From Acidobacteria bacterium RIFCSPLOWO2_02_FULL_67_21 (GTDB lineage: Bacteria > Acidobacteriota > Vicinamibacteria > Vicinamibacterales > UBA2999), in assembly GCA_001767195.1 (NCBI GenBank), contig MEKU01000036.1, forward strand, positions 37,386 through 84,209: 46,824 nt of DNA. The letters are read 5' to 3'. Every line of letters begins with the position of its first letter. Positions within the stretch are counted from its first letter, which is position 1. Positions 36,597 to 44,558 of this stretch are shown here, in pieces. The translations under genes were made by a program, and so were the position numbers. Under the pieces are notes generated by a model, which did no database searches, had not been told where the DNA came from, and saw only the letters and a list, made by a program, of their open reading frames with translations.

Positions 36597-37853
36597 TCAG
36601 GTGGCGGGCGCGCGATCCGATTGATCGCGCGCTTGATTGGATTCGCAATGCAGAATCAATGGGCAGGACAACTCCGATACGATGCGCTGCATGACGGAAA
36701 CCGCCATGCTGTGATCCAGCATGTCGCCGTAGTCGACGACGTCAGTGCGGGCGAAGCGAGTCATGGCTTCGGCCATCTGCCGAGCGGTTTCTAAAACCGA
36801 GCCTGGTTGGACCAAGACGACACGTTCAGCGTCTATTGCCGCGGAAGCCAGCACAGCGGCTCCGCCATGCGCCAGCACGACGACGGGCGTACCACACCCA
36901 ATGGCCTCCGCCAGCGCTATGCCGCCTTCTTCCCGCAGCCCCGTAAACAGGGCGACCGCGGCATTCGCAATCATGGATAAGGCCTGAGCGTGCGGTAACG
37001 GGCCGATGAACTCGACGCGATCAGCCAGTCCTAGTTTCCGGGCCAGGCGCTCCATTCGTCGGCGCGCAGGGCCCCCGCCGACGACAACGAGACGTAGATC
37101 CGAGGAGCACATCGCGAGAGCATGAAGTGCCAACGTCGGTCCTTTTCGTGATTCCAGCGAGCAGACGAACAGACATCGTCTGTCGAGTATTTTCCTGGTG
37201 ACATCGACATGTGTGAACAGACCGTGGTTCACTACGATAGCGTTGGCCTTCAGCGCCGGCGGCAGCTGATCTAGAGTCGCCTCATTCTGGACCAGCGTGT
37301 ACGCGGCCTCGTTCCACGTGCGTCGTGTCCACGGCAACCGCGCCATTGCACGCACCGCGGCATAGTCCAGAATCTCTTCGAGAAGGCCATGCCCTCCCAG
37401 GAGGCCCCAAAGGGACAAGGGCGTCCTGACGGCGCCTCCCACCGGCCCCCAGACACATGGCCTTCCGAGATTTGTCGCCGGTGTGGGTAGCCAATATGCG
37501 GAGTATGTGGCGTGCCAGACGAAGTCAAACTGTTCGAGCGACATCTGGCGCGCTCGGCGAGCGGCAGCCTGCAACCAAGCAAGGTAGATGACAAACCGCC
37601 GAATGCGGCCGCGTCCGATGAAGCGTGCCCAGAGCGGATCCGGTACCTCTATGAAGGTGACGCGCCTATCAGGATGGAGGCGCTGCCACTCTCGCAGCGC
37701 CCGTTCATGCTCCTTTCCCATGAGGACGACGCAGTCTGCGAAAGCGAGAAGAGCCTGGACAATACCCCAGCCGGCGCCGGGTTCTGACCCGCGATCTGGT
37801 TCACACGCATAGGCGAACACGAGCGCGCGAGGCCGGGACGAGCACGATGTCAT
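36597..37853 (-). CDS. GT4 family glycosyltransferase
   Basis: 418 residues with a GT-B fold. The N-terminal signature ACEPDRGSEPGAGWG is shared with the next gene. GPVGGAVRTP and the C-terminal CSLESRKGPTLAL, VEFIGPLPHAQAL and LREEGGIALAEAIGCGTPV blocks are GT4 hallmarks (E-x7-E donor site). ATG 37853 overlaps the next gene stop by four bases. It is the last gene of the second leftward operon. A perfect 10-bp hairpin (36608-36632) falls in its last codons. Cytoplasmic; donor unknown. Confidence 0.92.
   Translation of the reverse strand: MTSCSSRPRALVFAYACEPDRGSEPGAGWGIVQALLAFADCVVLMGKEHERALREWQRLHPDRRVTFIEVPDPLWARFIGRGRIRRFVIYLAWLQAAARRARQMSLEQFDFVWHATYSAYWLPTPATNLGRPCVWGPVGGAVRTPLSLWGLLGGHGLLEEILDYAAVRAMARLPWTRRTWNEAAYTLVQNEATLDQLPPALKANAIVVNHGLFTHVDVTRKILDRRCLFVCSLESRKGPTLALHALAMCSSDLRLVVVGGGPARRRMERLARKLGLADRVEFIGPLPHAQALSMIANAAVALFTGLREEGGIALAEAIGCGTPVVVLAHGGAAVLASAAIDAERVVLVQPGSVLETARQMAEAMTRFARTDVVDYGDMLDHSMAVSVMQRIVSELSCPLILHCESNQARDQSDRAPAT
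36608..36632. terminator. Strong hairpin between convergent genes
   Basis: GCGCGCGATC and GATCGCGCGC form a perfect 10-bp GC-rich stem with a 5-base loop at the end of the GT4 gene, where the beta-helix gene converges 30 bases away. No T-tract follows on either side, so it is not a textbook intrinsic terminator. It may still act as a bidirectional barrier or mRNA 3' end. Confidence 0.45.
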
Positions 37854-39103
37854 GCAACGACCTCCGATCGGACCTCTCCGTTCGCGACCTGCTCGTAGTA
37901 TGTGGAGAACAGGCGGCCCTTCGCGCGCCAGCGGTACTCTGCAGATACGCGCGCTCGTCCAGATTCCCCGAGGCGGTGACGCAGCTTGGCGTCACCGGCG
38001 AGCCGGCGCATCGCCGATGCCATGTCAGCGACCGCATCACCAGGTGTGCGAGCCTTCACCTTGATGCCGCACTCCTTGCTCACCAGACTCGCTGGACCGG
38101 CGAGGTCCAGGCACACGACAGGGCGACCGGCTGCAAGGGCCTCCAGACACGCGTAGCTGCCCGATTCGTGCAAGCTCGGATGCACGAGCACATGAGACAT
38201 GCTGAGCTTTTCAAGTGTCTCGGTTCGCGACAAATGACCCCAGAAACGGATCCGTTTAGAAATGCCAAGTTCGACAGCCAGTCGCTGGAGCTCGACACGC
38301 GCGGGTCCGTCCCCGACCAGCCAGTATTCGGCGCCCGCCAGATGGGCTGCCGCAAAGGCACGCAAGCCCAAATGGACGGCCTTCAGGTGGAACAAGCGAC
38401 CGATGGTGATGAACCGGATCGGTTTCTGAGGAGGCAGTGCAAGCCGCTGTAACAGCGTCTGCTCCTTGTCGGACAATGCGATCGCGCTGCAGACCTCCAC
38501 CCGACTCGCCCCGAGCCTTCGTAACCGCTCCTCGGTAGCCGGCGTGGCCGCCAGGGCAAGCGCGCTTCGCCGCGCAGCTGCAATGACCATCGGATCGTGC
38601 TCTCCCGCCCATATCGCCACATTTCGAATCGCTTCGTACAACCTGCCCTTCCATGGGAGGTCCCGCCGGAAGGCAACGGGAGAGGTGTCGCCGCCGCCTA
38701 CGGGGCCAAATACGTAGGGCACGTCGAGCCACCGCAAGAACGTCGGCTGCCAGTACTTCACGAGTGTGACATGGTGAGCCACGTCGAAGCGGATGTCACG
38801 GTGAAGGCGCCGGACGAGCGAAAGTACTCCAACCTGCCAGAGGTAATAGTGGAGCTGCACGCCCCATTCCTGCGGAGCCCATCGCCGCGTAATTCTTGGC
38901 AGCTCGTAATCGACGACACGGAGATTCGGTATCGGACGTCGCCGCAGCTCGTCCTCGATAGCCCAGCGATGATGAGCTCTGGTCACCACCCACACGTCGT
39001 GATACCGAGCCGCTTCCCTCGCGGCATTCCAGCCAACACCCGGCTCGGAGCCCCTGCCCGGTTCACACGTGTAGGCGGAGATCAGCACTTTGAGTCGATC
39101 CAT
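37850..39103 (-). CDS. GT4 family glycosyltransferase
   Basis: 417 residues and a paralogue of its downstream neighbour: the N-terminus reads SAYTCEPGRGSEPGVGWN, with VFGPVGGGDTSP matching the GPVGG block. The C-terminal donor domain has FITIGRLFHLKAVHLGL, YWLVGDGP and HPSLHESGSYACLEALAAGRP (E-x7-E). ATG 39103 lies 14 bases after the flippase stop. Both are cytoplasmic GT-B enzymes, likely adding consecutive residues of the repeat unit. A neutral hydrophobic patch near 100-115 may touch the membrane. Confidence 0.93.
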   Translation of the reverse strand: MDRLKVLISAYTCEPGRGSEPGVGWNAAREAARYHDVWVVTRAHHRWAIEDELRRRPIPNLRVVDYELPRITRRWAPQEWGVQLHYYLWQVGVLSLVRRLHRDIRFDVAHHVTLVKYWQPTFLRWLDVPYVFGPVGGGDTSPVAFRRDLPWKGRLYEAIRNVAIWAGEHDPMVIAAARRSALALAATPATEERLRRLGASRVEVCSAIALSDKEQTLLQRLALPPQKPIRFITIGRLFHLKAVHLGLRAFAAAHLAGAEYWLVGDGPARVELQRLAVELGISKRIRFWGHLSRTETLEKLSMSHVLVHPSLHESGSYACLEALAAGRPVVCLDLAGPASLVSKECGIKVKARTPGDAVADMASAMRRLAGDAKLRHRLGESGRARVSAEYRWRAKGRLFSTYYEQVANGEVRSEVVA

Positions 39104-39117
39104 TTAGAACGTGTCCC

Positions 39118-40473
39118 TCATACTGCAGGGATTGGCTGGGGCGCTGCGGCGACTGACGCGAGCCAACGCAGACGACCGGTAAGCGCCACAACGGTGACCC
39201 AGGGGGCAAGAACGAGCCCAGCGGCGGCTCCCGCTACGTCCACCCAGACGCTCAGTGCCACCCCCGAGATGATGGCGACAGAGCCGCCAATGATCGCGGC
39301 CCGCAACAGCACATCAGGACGTCGTAACGCGTGGAATGCGGCGCCAATTACTCCGGACAGGCCGGCCGCGACCGGCAATAAGCCAATGATCCAGAGGACG
39401 GGTGCTTGGCTGGAATAGCGGCCGTCGTACACCCAATCGAATACACGGTCGGCATTCAGCCCCAGCAGGAGCCAGTATGCTAACGCCACAGCCGTGAACA
39501 ACAGACCGATCCGACGTATCACGCGTGTGAACTCGCTCGTGCCTTGCATGCGCACGAGCGCACCGACGAGCAGCACCGACAGTGCCGAGAAGGCCTGTAA
39601 CAGAGGCATTTCGAGATTCATCAGCGCCTTCAGTGCAGCCGCACTTTCGAGCCCTGCGATGAGCGGCAGTACCAGAAAGTAGACGTTCTGGCCAAAGACT
39701 TCGACAAAGCCTGTTGCAACTGCCCAACGTCCAAATCGTATATGGTCAGTCAGAATCTCGCGGAAATGGATCTGGCGCGGAATGCGGGTGACCGAGAGAA
39801 CAATAGGAAGGACAGACACCACGCTGGCGACTGTCATCAGGGCGATGGCAGACATGACTGAGAGACGGCCCGCGCTCCATAACAGGTACAGCCCGGACAT
39901 CAGCAACACGACGTACCATCCGCCCGCCAGCGCGGCGCGACCCGGTTTCCTACGGACGTAACAGATCCGGCGCATCAACCATTGGAGCAACAGAAATGGA
40001 CTCGCCAGCGCGACTCCTCCAAGTGCGCCGGCAACCAATCCTTGACCCGCCCACTCAAGACAAACAGCAATGACGAGGAGCACCGCGCTCGCGACGGCAG
40101 TCAGGAGCCAATGTCCGACAAGAACGCCATTCAAATACGACAGCTGTCGCGACTCGTACTTTCCGGCTCCAAAAACGATCAGCGGCTGGGTGATCAGGGC
40201 CGTGTGTCCGATACTGATCAACAGGAACAATGAATACGCTGTGGCGAATGCCCCGTATTCCGGCGCGTCCAAGATCCGGGCGAGGGCGACATTCAGGCCG
40301 AAGTTGGCAATTCCGTAAAGACCTTGATCCAGAACCGCTGCCGCACCGTGACCGAACCATCGGGCAGCGGTACGGCGCGGTATTCCGAGCAGCGACGTGC
40401 CTTTCGACGGAGCCGCCGTCGCTGACGACACTGCCACAACCGACGCCGTTGAGTACCCGTGCACGACGCTCAC
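39118..40473 (-). CDS. Polysaccharide/lipid-linked oligosaccharide flippase (Wzx-like)
   Basis: 451 residues with about 12 hydrophobic segments and a ~40-residue cytoplasmic N-terminus. The first helices carry GLYGIANFGLNVALARILDAPEYGAFATAYS, a typical MOP-superfamily O-antigen flippase start. It would move lipid-linked repeat units from cytoplasm to periplasm. GTG 40473 overlaps the preceding stop in GTGA. It gives the locus a second possible export route besides the ABC exporter at 15.2 kb. No Wzy polymerase-like membrane gene accompanies it in the window. Confidence 0.88.
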   Translation of the reverse strand: MSVVHGYSTASVVAVSSATAAPSKGTSLLGIPRRTAARWFGHGAAAVLDQGLYGIANFGLNVALARILDAPEYGAFATAYSLFLLISIGHTALITQPLIVFGAGKYESRQLSYLNGVLVGHWLLTAVASAVLLVIAVCLEWAGQGLVAGALGGVALASPFLLLQWLMRRICYVRRKPGRAALAGGWYVVLLMSGLYLLWSAGRLSVMSAIALMTVASVVSVLPIVLSVTRIPRQIHFREILTDHIRFGRWAVATGFVEVFGQNVYFLVLPLIAGLESAAALKALMNLEMPLLQAFSALSVLLVGALVRMQGTSEFTRVIRRIGLLFTAVALAYWLLLGLNADRVFDWVYDGRYSSQAPVLWIIGLLPVAAGLSGVIGAAFHALRRPDVLLRAAIIGGSVAIISGVALSVWVDVAGAAAGLVLAPWVTVVALTGRLRWLASVAAAPQPIPAV

Positions 40474-41645
40474 GCCACTTCGCCTTGGTCCGCAACCGCC
40501 ACGGTCTCTCGCGACGAGCCCATCACCACCCGCAGTAATCGCGGCCCGACCACGTCGGGGGCAAATCGCTGCACATAACGCTGACGAGCTGCCTTGCTCA
40601 TACGATCGTACACATTCCTGTCTTCGAGCAGCCGGATCAGTGCGTGCGCCGCGCCTTCCGGATCATCAAGACTCCAGTACAGACCCTGCACGTCGTTGTC
40701 GAACAGTTCCGGAATACCGCCGACGGGCGCAGCACAAATCGGTCGTCCGGCTGCCATTGCCTCGAGCAGCACGATCGGACAGTTCTCGATTCGCGCGCTG
40801 TGGCCGTAGACACGATGCGTATGGAGCAACGACGCGGCGCGCGGAACGAATCCTGCGAACGTAACGATGTCTGCCACTCCCAGCGACATCGCCAGCGCTC
40901 GAAGGGAGCTGACGAGCTCGCCGTCGCCGACGATTGTGAGTCGATAGGAGTGGCCGAGCCGACGAGCGTGTGAGAGCACTCGCAGCAAATACGCATGGTT
41001 CTTCCGGGGCTCAAGCGTGCCGATCGTGATCAGATCGCCGCTCCACCGCTGACTGGCCGGCTGAGGCGGTTCGAAGACGAAATTCGGCACTTGCTCATCC
41101 TGCATTGCGTCGCGGCGCCACAGGTCGTGAACGAACTTCGAAGGGAACGTCAGCCGATCCACATCTCGCAGAACGCGGCGCTCGACACTCAGCATCCACG
41201 CGTGGAGACGGTCGTCTTCCTTGAGAGCGCCCCGCTCGACCCATTCTGTAACCTCGGACCGGTTGAAGTGCGCGGTCATCACGACCTGGATCGGATATCC
41301 CCGACGCTTGAGCTCGAGCGCTGCGTCGGCCGCGATCAGTTGCTGCGCGTACACGATCGAAGGCTGCGTCCGCGGTACCACCTTCGAAAGTTGTCTCCTC
41401 AACACCAGGGAATGGGAATAGAGATGCCAACCGAGCCAGAAGCGCCTGCTAAACGGCTTCGCGAGGTGGCCGACGCCGTAAAACGGATACAAAAGAAATG
41501 GTGACATGTCGAACGGCGTGACGACGCGCACGCGAACGCCAATCTTCGCGGCATAGCTAGCGAACGCCTCGACGTGGGCGTACACGCCCGTTTGATGCGA
41601 TGGACGCATCGCGAGAACGACGTAAATTGTCGGGTTCGTCTTCAT
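40470..41645 (-). CDS. GT4 family glycosyltransferase
   Basis: 391 residues. IYVVLAMRPSHQTGVYAHVEAF opens a GT-B N-domain. ITIGTLEPRKNHAYLLRVL, YRLTIVGDGEL and SARIENCPIVLLEAMAAGRPICA (E-x7-E) are the C-terminal donor-binding blocks. ATG 41645 lies 14 bases after the aminotransferase stop. Of the three GT4 enzymes in this operon it is the most divergent, lacking the GSEPG N-terminal signature of the other two. The acceptor is unknown. Confidence 0.92.
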   Translation of the reverse strand: MKTNPTIYVVLAMRPSHQTGVYAHVEAFASYAAKIGVRVRVVTPFDMSPFLLYPFYGVGHLAKPFSRRFWLGWHLYSHSLVLRRQLSKVVPRTQPSIVYAQQLIAADAALELKRRGYPIQVVMTAHFNRSEVTEWVERGALKEDDRLHAWMLSVERRVLRDVDRLTFPSKFVHDLWRRDAMQDEQVPNFVFEPPQPASQRWSGDLITIGTLEPRKNHAYLLRVLSHARRLGHSYRLTIVGDGELVSSLRALAMSLGVADIVTFAGFVPRAASLLHTHRVYGHSARIENCPIVLLEAMAAGRPICAAPVGGIPELFDNDVQGLYWSLDDPEGAAHALIRLLEDRNVYDRMSKAARQRYVQRFAPDVVGPRLLRVVMGSSRETVAVADQGEVA

Positions 41646-41659
41646 CTCACCCTACAGCA

Positions 41660-42823
41660 TCACGCGCTCATGGCGTGTCCTGAGACAGCAAACAGCTCGC
41701 GGCAGATCTCGGCTATCTGGGCTGGGGACATCGTCGGAAAGAGCGGCAGCGTCAGCGTCCGAGCCGCGTAGGCGCGGGAGTACTCCAGACGATCAGTGAT
41801 CGAGCCGCTAAAAACGGTGAAGTCCGGAATGCACGGATAGTGGCGGCTTGTCTGCACTCCAGCCTCTTTCAGATGGGCGGCCGCACGTATGCGCGTCTCT
41901 GCGTCTGGCGCAACAATCACGTTCAGGTGGTAGGCGCTTTCCCCGGGATGGCCGGCGAAGGGAATGGTCCATCCGTCCAGACGGACCAGGCCGCGGCGGT
42001 ACGCCTCGACCAGGGCCGCCCGCTGGGCGTTGTTTCCACACAGCCTTTGCAACTGACAGCGGGCTAGCGCCGCGTGCACCTCGTCAAGGCGGTAGTTGTA
42101 TCCGTGCATCACGACGTCATATGCGGTGGCATGCCCGCGATGACGATCCCAAGTCAGCGTCGTCATGCCGTGTGACCGCAGCAGGCGGATCCGCTCCGCG
42201 AGGCCGTGTCGGCTGGTCGCAATGAGACCACCTTCTCCAATCGCAAGATTTTTATTGCTGAAGAACGAGAAGCATCCGACGTCTCCCACAGCGCCGGCAT
42301 ACGCACCATGCGGCGAACGCTTCTGCGGATCGAGGTACCGCGCACCTATCGCGTGGCACGCGTCTTCGATGAGGGCGACACCGCGACGCGAACAGAGTTC
42401 GGTGAGCTCCGCGAGCCGACCGGGATAGCCGCCATAGTGCATCACCACGACCGCCCGGGTCCGCGCCGTGATCAGTCGCTTGACCGCTGCCGGGTCGATG
42501 GTCGGCTCGTCAAGCCCGATGATGTCGGCAAACACGGGCGTGGCGCCGACGGCAATCGTAGCGTTTGCGGCGGCGACAAAGTTCAGCGCAGGCTGAATGA
42601 CCTCGGCGCCCTGACCGATGTCGAGCGCCAGCAGTGCCAGATGGAGTGCGGCGGTTCCGCTTGAGACCGCAAGGGCGTACTCGACGCCGAGCATCGAGGC
42701 CATTTCGGATTCAAAGGCCTCTACTTCCGGTCCCATCGACAGCCAGCGACTGCGAAGGACGCGCACGACCGCTGCCTCTTCTTCCGGGCCGTAGTAGAGA
42801 TCGCTCAGCGGAATCGGTGTCAT
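41660..42823 (-). CDS. DegT/DnrJ/EryC1/StrS aminotransferase
   Basis: 387 residues. PLP-dependent fold type I sugar aminotransferase: VSSGTAALHLAL, EDACHAIGA (153-161) and the Schiff-base lysine K191 in FFSNKNLAIGEGG, followed by LRSHG and the NYRLDEVHAALARCQL dimer region. It transfers an amino group to a keto nucleotide sugar. The nucleotidyltransferase and SDR just upstream probably make that keto sugar. ATG 42823 overlaps the upstream stop by four bases. The product is perhaps a 3- or 4-amino-deoxy sugar; the position cannot be told. Confidence 0.93.
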   Translation of the reverse strand: MTPIPLSDLYYGPEEEAAVVRVLRSRWLSMGPEVEAFESEMASMLGVEYALAVSSGTAALHLALLALDIGQGAEVIQPALNFVAAANATIAVGATPVFADIIGLDEPTIDPAAVKRLITARTRAVVVMHYGGYPGRLAELTELCSRRGVALIEDACHAIGARYLDPQKRSPHGAYAGAVGDVGCFSFFSNKNLAIGEGGLIATSRHGLAERIRLLRSHGMTTLTWDRHRGHATAYDVVMHGYNYRLDEVHAALARCQLQRLCGNNAQRAALVEAYRRGLVRLDGWTIPFAGHPGESAYHLNVIVAPDAETRIRAAAHLKEAGVQTSRHYPCIPDFTVFSGSITDRLEYSRAYAARTLTLPLFPTMSPAQIAEICRELFAVSGHAMSA

Positions 42824-43536
42824 GCCACCACCTCGAACTGGTCCCGCCGTTCGGCGAACAGCTCTTGCGCTCTCGCGTAATCGTCCGGCCGCCCAATGTC
42901 CAGCCACAGACAAGCGGTGGGATACGCGCATACACGCTCACCGTCGGCGAGCAGACGCAGCACGAGATCCGGGAAATCGAGGTACATGCTGGGCGGAATG
43001 TGCCGGAGGACAGACGGTTCGTACACGTACACCCCCATGCTCACGTCATAGGCGTGCTCGGGCTTTTCCAGGTAGTTGGTGATCCTCGAATCTTTGTCGT
43101 ACTCCAGCACCCCGAAATCGATCTTCACGTGGCGCTGCTGCGTGGCGACGGTGAGCGCCGCACCCTGCTGCCGGTGAAACCTCACCAGCTGGTGGAAATC
43201 GAGATTGGTCAGCAAATCGCCATTCATGACAAGAAAGGTTTCGTCGAGCCCCGGTACCGACGCGAGCGACCCTGCGGTTCCCGTGGCCTCCTTCTCGACG
43301 ACGAAGCTCAGCCGCGCGCCATTGAGCCGAGGTCCACGTTGGACAAAGTAGGCCTGCACGAGCTCCGCGAGATGTCCCAGGGTCAGAGTGATGTCGACGA
43401 TCCCGGCCCGGATCAGGCTTTGAATCAGGACTTCCACGACCGGCGTGTCGCCCAGTGGAACCAACGGCTTCGGAAAGCTGGCGGTAAACGGTCTCAGGCG
43501 CGTGCCGCGACCGCCGGCAAGAATTACAGCGCGCAT
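42820..43536 (-). CDS. Sugar-1-phosphate nucleotidyltransferase
   Basis: 238 residues. N-terminal VILAGGRGTRLRPFT and FPKPLVPLGDTP (K23) form the nucleotide and sugar-phosphate binding signature; MNGDLL (near 105) carries the metal-binding Asp. YLEKPEHAYDVSMGVYV and LWLDIGRPDDY are also conserved. It activates a hexose- or heptose-1-phosphate with NTP; the short length fits HddC/RmlA-like members without a C-terminal hexapeptide domain. NTP and sugar preference cannot be fixed by eye. ATG 43536 has AAGGCAGG upstream and overlaps the SDR gene by 13 bases. Confidence 0.92.
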   Translation of the reverse strand: MRAVILAGGRGTRLRPFTASFPKPLVPLGDTPVVEVLIQSLIRAGIVDITLTLGHLAELVQAYFVQRGPRLNGARLSFVVEKEATGTAGSLASVPGLDETFLVMNGDLLTNLDFHQLVRFHRQQGAALTVATQQRHVKIDFGVLEYDKDSRITNYLEKPEHAYDVSMGVYVYEPSVLRHIPPSMYLDFPDLVLRLLADGERVCAYPTACLWLDIGRPDDYARAQELFAERRDQFEVVA

Positions 43537-44549
43537 ACGACCTGCCTTGAAACAGCGGTCGAGGTCACTCCGGCACCCCCGGGGGTATTCGAGAACGCCG
43601 GGTCATCGACCCCGCCCAGGACGCCAGCTTCAAGAGCAGTGGCCATCTCTTCTACGCCGTCGGCCACCGATCGAGTCGTGCTGTACGCGAGCACCGAGCG
43701 AATGCGGTCGAACGACACGCGGTAGTCGCGCGGGTCCTCCGCCATCGACACAAACTCCACTTCTGCGCCGGGCACACGGCGACTGATGATCTCGATGAGA
43801 TCGACCTTCCGATAGTTTTCATCCGTGTGGCCGACGTTGAAGACCCTCCCCGCGACGCTGTCGCCCGGCGCCGCGAGCACGGCAACAATCGCGCGTGTCG
43901 CGTCGCGCACATGAACGTATGGACGCCAGAACTGTTCGCCGTAGACTGTTACCTTTCGCCGGACGCTCATCTCCATGACAAACTGGTTGACGGTCAGGTC
44001 GAAACGCATGCGAGGCGACAAGCCAAACAACGTTGCCAGCCGCAGAACCGTGAACGCGGTCGGCGATTGCGGCAGGGCGAGCAACCCCCGTTCGATCGCC
44101 ACTTTGGTTTCCGCATAGAGGGACAGGGGCCGCAAGTCATGCGCCTCGGTTGCAAGCACGGACACGTCGGCCATCCGGCCATAGTTGCTGCACGTCGAAG
44201 TGAAGACGAACCGCTTCACGCCGGCGCTACGCGCCGCCGCAATCACATGCGCCGATCCCTCCTCGTTGACCGCGCGGGCAAGAGTGGGGTCGCGCGCGCA
44301 GGCCGGGTCCCCGACGATCGCCGCGAGATGGATGACCGCATCGACACCGCCGGTTGCGCGTTCCACCGCATCGTGGTCAAGGATATCCGCCGCATAAAAT
44401 TCAAATCGCGAATGTCCCATGACCGGCAGCAGCCCGCGGCCCCCGTACAGCAGGTTGTCGATGACCCGAACGTGGTATCCGGCTTCCAACAGAACAAGCG
44501 ACAGTACCGACCCGAGATACCCCGCACCTCCCGTCACCAGAACAGTCAA
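43524..44549 (-). CDS. NAD-dependent nucleotide-sugar epimerase/dehydratase
   Basis: 341 residues of the extended SDR family. TGGAGYLG (6-13), VFTSTCSNYG (115-124), catalytic Y145-x3-K149 (LYAETK) and YVHVRDATRAI are seen. It probably makes the keto or epimerised sugar used by the DegT aminotransferase. TTG 44549 is a well-supported unusual start: a GAGGAGG ribosome site lies seven bases upstream and overlaps the TGA of the preceding repeat-protein gene. The last ~35 residues are low-complexity. Confidence 0.9.
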   Translation of the reverse strand: MTVLVTGGAGYLGSVLSLVLLEAGYHVRVIDNLLYGGRGLLPVMGHSRFEFYAADILDHDAVERATGGVDAVIHLAAIVGDPACARDPTLARAVNEEGSAHVIAAARSAGVKRFVFTSTCSNYGRMADVSVLATEAHDLRPLSLYAETKVAIERGLLALPQSPTAFTVLRLATLFGLSPRMRFDLTVNQFVMEMSVRRKVTVYGEQFWRPYVHVRDATRAIVAVLAAPGDSVAGRVFNVGHTDENYRKVDLIEIISRRVPGAEVEFVSMAEDPRDYRVSFDRIRSVLAYSTTRSVADGVEEMATALEAGVLGGVDDPAFSNTPGGAGVTSTAVSRQVVCAL

Positions 44550-44558
44550 TGTCCCTCC

